From an archaeon (lineage in GTDB: Archaea; Asgardarchaeota; Hermodarchaeia; Hermodarchaeales; Hermodarchaeaceae): a stretch of 12,514 nt of DNA. A model generated the notes under the pieces. That model saw only the letters and a program-made list of their open reading frames with translations, had not been told where the DNA came from and ran no database searches. A program made the position numbers and the translations under genes. Location: NCBI GenBank assembly GCA_016550425.1, contig JABXGS010000057.1:1-12514 (forward strand). The letters run 5' to 3'. Numbering within the stretch: position 1 is the first letter of the stretch; each line of letters opens with the position of its first letter. This document shows positions 6,569 through 12,514 of this stretch, one piece after another.

Positions 6569-7690
6569 ATGAGTTCCCTCGAACCACTTAGACGAATCAT
6601 CTCGCTAACTCGTAAGGAAATTCAAACCATCATCAAAGACCGCACCGCCATGCTCTTAGTCTTTCTTTTGCCTGTGTTGACTATTGGCACTCTTGCGTTG
6701 GCGATTCAACAGAATGATATTCAGGCGGAGACGGTGCCGATGGTGTTTGGAGTGGTGGATTTGGATACGACGGATACATATCCGGGGTTGGATTTATCGG
6801 AGAATTTTACGGCGACGCTTGCGAGTCTTGATGGGGTGACGGTGGTTGAGTATGATAATTCGTCGGATGCGTATAATGCGTTATTTTTCAATGAGGTGGA
6901 TGCGTATGTTGTGATTCCGGATGGGTTTGAGCATGCGCTTTCGATGAATTTACCAACATTTGTTGATGTGCATACGAGTAACACCCAGTTGCGAGGTCAG
7001 GGGGAGGCTATTGTTTCGGTAACAGCGGCTTCGTTGTTATTTCGGGAGAAATTGGGGTGGATCCGAAGTGATATTCTCACTGTTCCTCAGGTCGAATTTG
7101 TGCCCGAAGGTGATGTCCTAGCAATACAGGTAGGCGCGTTCTTGGTTGTTTTTTGTATCTTTATGGCTATCGCGTTGATTTCTTGTCAATCGATTGTTGG
7201 TGATATTCCACTTCGACGGATGCTGCTTACTCCAACGAGTAAAGTGGAAGTGGTTCTTGGGAAGATTGCTGCGTATACGATTATTGGAATGATTCAGGGA
7301 TTGTTGCTTCTAATCTTATGGATTGTCGGATTCCAGCTGAATCTCCGAACTGATTTGTTAACCTTGGGAATTGTTGTGAGTTTGATGGCGCTAGCTGGAG
7401 CTGTGTCCGGTGTGGTAATCTCTTCATTCTCTACTTCAAGGCTTCAAGCAAATCAAGGATTTCTCTTCTTGCTGTTAGGCATGATGATTTTAAGCGGAAT
7501 GTTCATTGACGTAGGAATCATTTCGGAATTTCTTCCTATGAACCTAGGCATGCGGTTAATTCAAGAAACAGCCTTCAAAGGGCTTCCCTTGATTGCAGGG
7601 TGGGAGGATCTTGTCCGCATTCTCATATTTATCATTGGGGGTACCCTGATTGCTATTCTCGTCTTATGGAGGAAGCGAACCCTTGCTTAA
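6569..7690 (+). CDS. ABC-2 type transporter permease
   Basis: The protein has 373 residues from the ATG at 6569; a TTG three codons upstream is less likely. The topology is that of ABC-2 (ABC2_membrane_3) exporters: a cytoplasmic amphipathic start (RRIISLTRKEIQTIIKDR), TM1 at about 27-46, an external domain of about 135 residues (47-182), then five or six helices from about 186 to the end. The segment LRRMLLTPTSKVEVVLGK (about 216-234) is the typical cytoplasmic link after TM2. It should dimerise and work with the ATPase encoded 21 bases downstream, exporting or extracting an unknown substrate. Codon choice changes sharply within the external domain: from about 6725 to 7060 Ala is GCG in 8 of 10 cases and Glu is GAG in 7 of 7, unlike the flanking parts of the gene. 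This suggests a recombined domain. Confidence 0.87.
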   Translation: MSSLEPLRRIISLTRKEIQTIIKDRTAMLLVFLLPVLTIGTLALAIQQNDIQAETVPMVFGVVDLDTTDTYPGLDLSENFTATLASLDGVTVVEYDNSSDAYNALFFNEVDAYVVIPDGFEHALSMNLPTFVDVHTSNTQLRGQGEAIVSVTAASLLFREKLGWIRSDILTVPQVEFVPEGDVLAIQVGAFLVVFCIFMAIALISCQSIVGDIPLRRMLLTPTSKVEVVLGKIAAYTIIGMIQGLLLLILWIVGFQLNLRTDLLTLGIVVSLMALAGAVSGVVISSFSTSRLQANQGFLFLLLGMMILSGMFIDVGIISEFLPMNLGMRLIQETAFKGLPLIAGWEDLVRILIFIIGGTLIAILVLWRKRTLA

Positions 7691-7694
7691 ATCT

Positions 7695-7702
7695 GAGGGG
7701 TG
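7695..7702 (+). promoter_or_regulatory. Ribosome binding site deciding the ATPase start
   Basis: GAGGGGTG ends nine bases before the ATG at 7712 and overlaps the alternative GTG at 7700, so the ATG is the better start. Confidence 0.65.
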
Positions 7703-7711
7703 TTAATCGCA

Positions 7712-9361
7712 ATGGAACAGTTAAATGACATACCGGTTTTCGTGGAAAAGAATTATTTTGCAGGTTCTCGATTTGATGATGCGTTAGATTGGATTGAGGA
7801 GCGTAATGACCGAGAAATCCACGCTCAAGTTAAGGGTCAAGTTAGACTTAGTAACAAGGAGGTTATTGTTGAAGGGCGAGTTCTAAACATTGTTCGTCGA
7901 GGCCGACGACAACGAATTGCTATCCTTGTGAGTTCTGTTCAGGAGGGACCAGAAGAGTTAGTTGGATCGGTGATAACAGTTGGTTCAGAAAGAACGGAAC
8001 GCGAAGAAATCGTAGCTAAACAATTAGTCCTTATGAATTGGCTTCGTCGTAATATCCATGATGACTTCTACTATGATGGCGAAGAGATTGATCATGCTGT
8101 GAAACGCATTCAGGATTTGCTTGATTACACTGAGGTGGATGCAAAAATCTGGGGAATTGGAAAGGATGAGGCCGAGGTCTTTATCGAGGGGACGGTGACC
8201 AATGCCCGAATGGAACGACTCCGCGTTGGACTACTTGAATTACGTACTAGACCTCCTTCAAGTGCGTCGGAAAGATCAGCGCAAGTCTATACCATCGGAG
8301 GGCGGGAAACCGCGCCAGAAATCTTTCGGGAACTAATCAGTATTGTTCCTGATGTGCTAGCACAGAAAATGTTGTTTACTCCAGCATATGCCCGAACCCG
8401 TGGGAAAGTAGAAAATGTCATTGTAGCAGAGAACCTAACGGTTACGGTTGACAACAACTTCGATATCATTCGTGATGTCACGTTTAAGCTCCCCAGTGGA
8501 AAAATCATGGGGATAATTGGTGAATCAGGATCAGGAAAATCAACCACTATCCGTGCGCTCATTGGTGATATTATCCCCACGCGAGGTCAAGTCGTAATTG
8601 GCGGAATAGTGTCAACGCAACGCAAACAGGTTAAACCTATCTTTGGCTTTGTCCCTCAGGATCTGGGATACATGTATCAGAATTTTACACCACTAGAAAA
8701 TATTGTGGAATTTGGTAAGCAGTATGGAATTCCTGAACAAGAGCTAGTTCGGAGGGGAAAGGTTCTCCTACGGGAAATGGGGATTTTTGAAAAGGGGAAT
8801 CAAAGTGTCCGAACCTTATCGGGAGGAGAAAAGCGCCGTGCGTCTATTTCGATTTCAATGGTTCATCGACCACAACTGTTAATCCTCGATGAACCTACCT
8901 CAGGTTTGGATCCGGATATGCGTAGTGAGTTATGGGAATATCTTGATTATCTAAACCAAGAATATGGCACCAGCATGATTGTGGTTACGCATTATCCAGG
9001 AGAGGCGGAATATTGTGACACAGTGGCTGTATTCATGAAAGAACGTAGCTTGGTCGCTTATGGCAGCCCTGCTGAACTCAAAGCGTCACTTCCTGGGAAA
9101 GGCTATGCAGTAGGTATCATTCTTCAACAGCCACGACCTGGAATTGCAGCCTTACTCAAAGATGTGAAGGATATTATTCACGTCTTAGAGCGAGGGGAAC
9201 TCATCAAAGTATTTTCTGAGATTCCCTTAATCGAAATGTCTGAACGCGTTGTTCGAGCGCTACAAGCCCAAAACGTCCAAATCAAGAGTGTGAAACCAAA
9301 AATGGGCGTTGATATGACAGATTACTTCATTCTCATAACTGGACGCCAAATGGAGGTGTAA
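7712..9361 (+). CDS. ABC transporter ATPase with duplicated N-terminal extension
   Basis: The protein has 549 residues from ATG 7712. The nucleotide-binding domain occupies about 240-470: Walker A GESGSGKST (270-278), Q-loop in GFVPQD, signature LSGGEKRR (369-376), Walker B LLILDEPTSGLD with Asp393 and Glu394, H-loop His427 in VVTHYPGEAE. All catalytic motifs are intact. The first 235 or so residues are not part of an ordinary ABC ATPase and contain two related units, about 20-112 and 124-216. Compare REIHAQVKGQV..EVIVEGRVLNI..RIAILVSS with TEVDAKIWGIG..EVFIEGTVTNA..RVGLLELR, and GSVITVGSERTEREEI with AQVYTIGGRETAPEIF. This is a tandem domain duplication, probably cytoplasmic. A C-terminal domain (about 470-549) follows as in many ABC-2 ATPases. 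It partners the permease upstream. The next gene starts six bases after its stop. Confidence 0.92.
   Translation: MEQLNDIPVFVEKNYFAGSRFDDALDWIEERNDREIHAQVKGQVRLSNKEVIVEGRVLNIVRRGRRQRIAILVSSVQEGPEELVGSVITVGSERTEREEIVAKQLVLMNWLRRNIHDDFYYDGEEIDHAVKRIQDLLDYTEVDAKIWGIGKDEAEVFIEGTVTNARMERLRVGLLELRTRPPSSASERSAQVYTIGGRETAPEIFRELISIVPDVLAQKMLFTPAYARTRGKVENVIVAENLTVTVDNNFDIIRDVTFKLPSGKIMGIIGESGSGKSTTIRALIGDIIPTRGQVVIGGIVSTQRKQVKPIFGFVPQDLGYMYQNFTPLENIVEFGKQYGIPEQELVRRGKVLLREMGIFEKGNQSVRTLSGGEKRRASISISMVHRPQLLILDEPTSGLDPDMRSELWEYLDYLNQEYGTSMIVVTHYPGEAEYCDTVAVFMKERSLVAYGSPAELKASLPGKGYAVGIILQQPRPGIAALLKDVKDIIHVLERGELIKVFSEIPLIEMSERVVRALQAQNVQIKSVKPKMGVDMTDYFILITGRQMEV
9352..9358 (+). promoter_or_regulatory. 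Ribosome binding site of the subtilase-like gene
   Basis: GGAGGTG, a near-perfect anti-16S match, lies within the last codons of the ATPase gene, nine bases before the GTG at 9368. It establishes the GTG start and indicates co-translation with the ABC genes. Confidence 0.8.
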
Positions 9362-9367
9362 GCTAGC

Positions 9368-12300
9368 GTGCAACGTGTGAAGCATCAGAATCATCGTACC
9401 ATTCGAGCCATTTCAACTACTCTTACCATTTCAATGTTCTTAATGACCATTCTGTTCTCAGCATACCAGTTGTCCCTTTCTAGCTTTCAAGCCCATTCTG
9501 ATGCTTTACCAATTGAATCCAAACTTTCCGAACCCCTGCTTAAGCTTCTATATTCCTCTGAAGACTCCAACTTATCGATAGATGCAATCGCTCACTTGGC
9601 AGAGGAAGCTGATTGGAAAACCACACAGCGAGCGATTTTACAAACGGCATCTAGATCAAGAATCAAAGCTTATCACAAATTAATCCACGCAATATCATTT
9701 CAAACGACTGTCGGCGAATTGGAAAACATCGCTGGATTACCCTACATCCAAAAAATCTGGACAGATATCCAAGTCCAATTGGATCTTCCTCAAACCACGC
9801 TCTCAACAACCATCAGAGCGCCTAATGGATATATTCACCCCAAAGACACAATTAGTGCCACCAGCCTTTATGACCTAGGGTTGAATGGGTCGGATACCGT
9901 CGTTGCGATTTTAGATACCGGAATTGACACCACACACCCTGATCTTGACGATATGGACGATAATGAAACTACTAATGACCCCAAAGTTTTAGCACAAGTC
10001 GCATTCACGGAAGGTGATCCCTTTCCATTCGATTTGAATGGTCATGGCACGTATTGTGCGGGGCTTGTCGCTGGAACAGGATTTGCATCAGGTGGAAATT
10101 ATACGGGTATTGCACCTGGAAGCCATCTTATGAGTGCTAAAGTCCTTCTTGGTGATGGAACAGGGTATTCTTCGTGGATTATTCGTGGAATTGAGTGGAG
10201 CATCACAAATGGGGCAGACATTATTTTATTACCCTTCTCAACTTTTGGTTTACCAGGAGATCCCTTATCAGAGGCTGTGAGAATAGCAACTGCACAAGGT
10301 GTCCTCGTGGTCTGTGCAGCAGGAGACCAAGGACCAAATCATCTGACAATTATGTCACCTGGAGAATCATTGTCCGCCCTCACAGTTGGTGCTTATGATC
10401 CCGTGACAGGAGTGGTCCCAGATTTTAGTAGTCGGGGACCCACCTTCGATTTTCGAACTAAACCGGATGTTATTGCACCAGGTGTTGACATTATTTCCTC
10501 GTCATTGTATAATATTCTTCCAACTGAGATTGGTAACATTTCAATTGACCTCGCTCCTGAGGACTTGGATTTCCTTGGAGGAGGAAGCTTTGGGGTTCAA
10601 ATCAATGAGAATTACACTCTGGCAAGTACAACAGCTGCCTCTGCATCAATTGCTGCTGGAGCAGCTTGTCTATTACTTGAAGGAAGCCGATTCGCCACAC
10701 CTGAAGCACTTGGCATTAGTATTAGGAAAGGAGCTCGAGCGCTAGGATTAGGCCCAAATATCGAAGGAACTGGGCTCCTGAACACTTCCAAAGCCCATGA
10801 TGAGTTAACAGTATTACACAATCCCTTTCCTGCTGAGTTTCGTGCCCGTAGTGTTGGAATAGGGCTTCCCTATTATGGGATGCTTATCAGCGAAGCGCCG
10901 GGAGAAAATGTGACTCTTCTTTTAAGTGGATATTCAACAGCCATAGGGGCACTCGTACTGAGTACAATTACGAATATGTCACTGTTCCATATGCTGTTCG
11001 GATTATTCCATCTTGCTGTAAATGACAGTGATCCCATCCCCTTCACTTTTCTGGATGTTGAACAGGAATTTCACTGGACAGGTCTTCCCTACGGAAATTA
11101 TGTCCGTGCTACGGGAATCCTCTCATATAACGACTTACTTATTATTCCTCGTGTTGAAACCTGGCAGGTTACTTCTAGCCCTTCAGCCAATGCATTTCGT
11201 ATTACCTTTTTTCTACTCAACGTCGGAACTGAGAAAATCACTAATATTCGAGTGTATAGCCAATGGAATATTGATCTCTTCAGTGGTGCAAATAACACCT
11301 CCATTCAAAATGGTTTCTACAATACGACCTCGCATTTGTTCCATGTTTATGGTGATGTTTTACCTGAAAATGAAAGCACACGAATCGACCAGTACATTGG
11401 CATCAATGCATCAACACCTTTTACGAATTACCAAGTCGGTTCATTTGACGAAGTCGCCGATAATATTCAAAACGAAACCCTCTCAGGAACAATTACCCAT
11501 TCTAGTGATGAGGGCATAGGCTTTGGTTCCCAATGGCGTCTTGGCAACCTTTCCGAAGGTGACCCAGCAGTGAATGTTTCAATGACCCTTGGCTTTGGCC
11601 GGAATTTCACTGCTTTAGTCTATGGGATTCAGTACACAGAGAACTCAACGGTTTCAACGCCATTAACGGATCTTTGCATGATTCGTCCTACGATTCCAAG
11701 AACGGGAACACCAGATACCAATTATCAAACCGCAGTAACGGTTCTCAATATTGGAGATGCCGGAGTCGAATCACTGGCGGCATATTTTACCAACCGGTCA
11801 CAACCACAGGGTGGAGCAGTTTTTGCCAGGTATTTTCAATTGGGCATATTCATGCCATTTCAATTCCAAGCACTTAGTGTTGAATGGAATCCCGAAGTTA
11901 CAGACATCTATTTTGCTGGATGGATTGTCTCACCTTCCATCGATTTTGATCTAATCATCCCAACCATCCCCACGGATAGGTATCCCCTAGATAATCTCCT
12001 CTACCGTGACGTCTTCATAAGTACTCCTCCACATTTACGCATGTTCCTTCCCACCTATCTTCCATTTGGTCCGATGACTTTAGATTTTCCAAATGATTAT
12101 GCTATCTACAATTTCACATTACTAACGACCACACCGAATGACACCCTCTCAATTGCCATTGAAGCCTTTCACGATAGTGCTCTTAATTTTCCCATTGACC
12201 GGAATATCACCCGTTGGGAGGCGCCTCCTGAGATTTCTCCGAATGTCATAACAAATATCGTAGGAGGTAATCAATTCCAATTTACTATCTTCATCCCAAC

Positions 12301-12514
12301 ATTCATTGAAGCAGGCCCGTATTTCGGAAACCTTGTTTTGAAGGCTTCTGATGGCTGGCAATCCGTTTTACCTTTTATAATAAATGTGACCTATCCCAAA
12401 GCGGTTATCCTGTTTGATTCAATACACAACCAAGGATTAGACTTTGCCAGCTTTGAGGATTTCAACCTAACAGATATTGACTTTGATGAACTCCTATCCT
12501 TGTTCAGCGAAATC
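9368..12514 (+). CDS. Large secreted subtilase-fold (S8) protein with non-canonical active site, 3' truncated
   Basis: Open from GTG 9368 to the window edge: 1049 residues without a stop, continuing beyond. Residues 15-37 form a signal peptide or anchor. About 55-140 resemble an I9-type prodomain. The subtilase domain runs from about 150 to 460. Asp183 (AILDTGID) and His226 (NGHGTYCAG) are intact. The oxyanion Asn position is Asp320 (AAGDQGP rather than AAGNxGP). The usual GTSMAAPHVAG reads STTAASASIAA at 420-430, so the nucleophile position is Thr422 and the conserved Pro is Ala426. The SxGxxGP region (FSSRGPT) and DVIAPG are normal, so this is clearly subtilase-derived. About 470-1010 is strand-rich with more than ten N-x-S/T sequons. 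At about 1013-1021 VILFDSIHN appears to begin a GATase/GIFT-like domain. No frameshift was found. It may be a pseudoprotease or have changed chemistry. Its place in the ABC operon suggests a shared function at the cell surface. Confidence 0.85.
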   Translation, partial: MQRVKHQNHRTIRAISTTLTISMFLMTILFSAYQLSLSSFQAHSDALPIESKLSEPLLKLLYSSEDSNLSIDAIAHLAEEADWKTTQRAILQTASRSRIKAYHKLIHAISFQTTVGELENIAGLPYIQKIWTDIQVQLDLPQTTLSTTIRAPNGYIHPKDTISATSLYDLGLNGSDTVVAILDTGIDTTHPDLDDMDDNETTNDPKVLAQVAFTEGDPFPFDLNGHGTYCAGLVAGTGFASGGNYTGIAPGSHLMSAKVLLGDGTGYSSWIIRGIEWSITNGADIILLPFSTFGLPGDPLSEAVRIATAQGVLVVCAAGDQGPNHLTIMSPGESLSALTVGAYDPVTGVVPDFSSRGPTFDFRTKPDVIAPGVDIISSSLYNILPTEIGNISIDLAPEDLDFLGGGSFGVQINENYTLASTTAASASIAAGAACLLLEGSRFATPEALGISIRKGARALGLGPNIEGTGLLNTSKAHDELTVLHNPFPAEFRARSVGIGLPYYGMLISEAPGENVTLLLSGYSTAIGALVLSTITNMSLFHMLFGLFHLAVNDSDPIPFTFLDVEQEFHWTGLPYGNYVRATGILSYNDLLIIPRVETWQVTSSPSANAFRITFFLLNVGTEKITNIRVYSQWNIDLFSGANNTSIQNGFYNTTSHLFHVYGDVLPENESTRIDQYIGINASTPFTNYQVGSFDEVADNIQNETLSGTITHSSDEGIGFGSQWRLGNLSEGDPAVNVSMTLGFGRNFTALVYGIQYTENSTVSTPLTDLCMIRPTIPRTGTPDTNYQTAVTVLNIGDAGVESLAAYFTNRSQPQGGAVFARYFQLGIFMPFQFQALSVEWNPEVTDIYFAGWIVSPSIDFDLIIPTIPTDRYPLDNLLYRDVFISTPPHLRMFLPTYLPFGPMTLDFPNDYAIYNFTLLTTTPNDTLSIAIEAFHDSALNFPIDRNITRWEAPPEISPNVITNIVGGNQFQFTIFIPTFIEAGPYFGNLVLKASDGWQSVLPFIINVTYPKAVILFDSIHNQGLDFASFEDFNLTDIDFDELLSLFSEI

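Noticed and set aside
10900..11020. Possible frameshift in the subtilase-like gene, since an alternative frame reads protein-like here
   Set aside because: The alternative frame meets a stop (TGA near 11022), whereas the main frame continues and rejoins an ordinary beta-sandwich pattern.
11022..11519. 165-codon plus-strand frame
   Set aside because: It lies wholly inside the long subtilase-like reading frame, which stays open and keeps a strand-rich, sequon-rich composition across this stretch.
1..12514. tRNA, rRNA, CRISPR or insertion-sequence signatures
   Set aside because: No cloverleaf-like inverted repeats, rRNA landmarks, regularly spaced repeats or transposase motifs were found; nearly all sequence is explained by the listed genes.

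Overview
The window reads as archaeal chromosome, probably from a large, protease-rich lineage such as an Asgard or related archaeon. The evidence is archaeal-style promoters (BRE/TATA about 25 bases ahead of starts), GGTGA/GGAGGTG ribosome sites, oligo-T ends, secreted proteins rich in N-x-S/T sequons, and a zinc-ribbon tail on a membrane protease. The lineage is inferred from style and was not tested. Coding density is very high. The largest gap (6419-6568, about 150 bases) is a divergent promoter region, so no gene-free stretch exceeds 300 bases. I see no RNA genes, mobile elements or CRISPR array.

Layout. (1) 1-1779, plus: 3' part of a cell-surface M6-type zinc metalloprotease with a C-terminal membrane anchor and a cytoplasmic zinc ribbon. 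(2) 4294-1821, minus: a two-gene operon with a DMT/EamA-like ten-helix transporter whose stop codon overlaps by one base the start of a highly diverged phosphoglycerate kinase (PGK) homologue. (3) 4328-5485, plus: a small two-helix membrane protein, a conserved-looking four-cysteine protein of unknown function whose promoter region carries two perfect palindromes, and a cupin. (4) 6418-5501, minus: a soluble protein I do not recognise. (5) 6569-12514, plus: a compact operon of an ABC-2 permease, an ABC ATPase with a large internally duplicated N-terminal extension, and a very long secreted subtilase-fold protein that runs off the window.

The most interesting material is in two places. The PGK homologue keeps nearly every residue that binds 3-phosphoglycerate in true PGKs, but has lost or changed most nucleotide and phosphoryl-transfer motifs, and it is translationally coupled to a transporter. 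The right-hand operon joins an ABC transporter of the exporter type to a subtilase whose Asp and His are intact but whose catalytic Ser position reads Thr and whose oxyanion Asn reads Asp. This looks like a pseudoprotease or a protease of altered chemistry. It ends in what looks like the start of a GATase/GIFT-like domain, an arrangement resembling eukaryotic site-1 protease.
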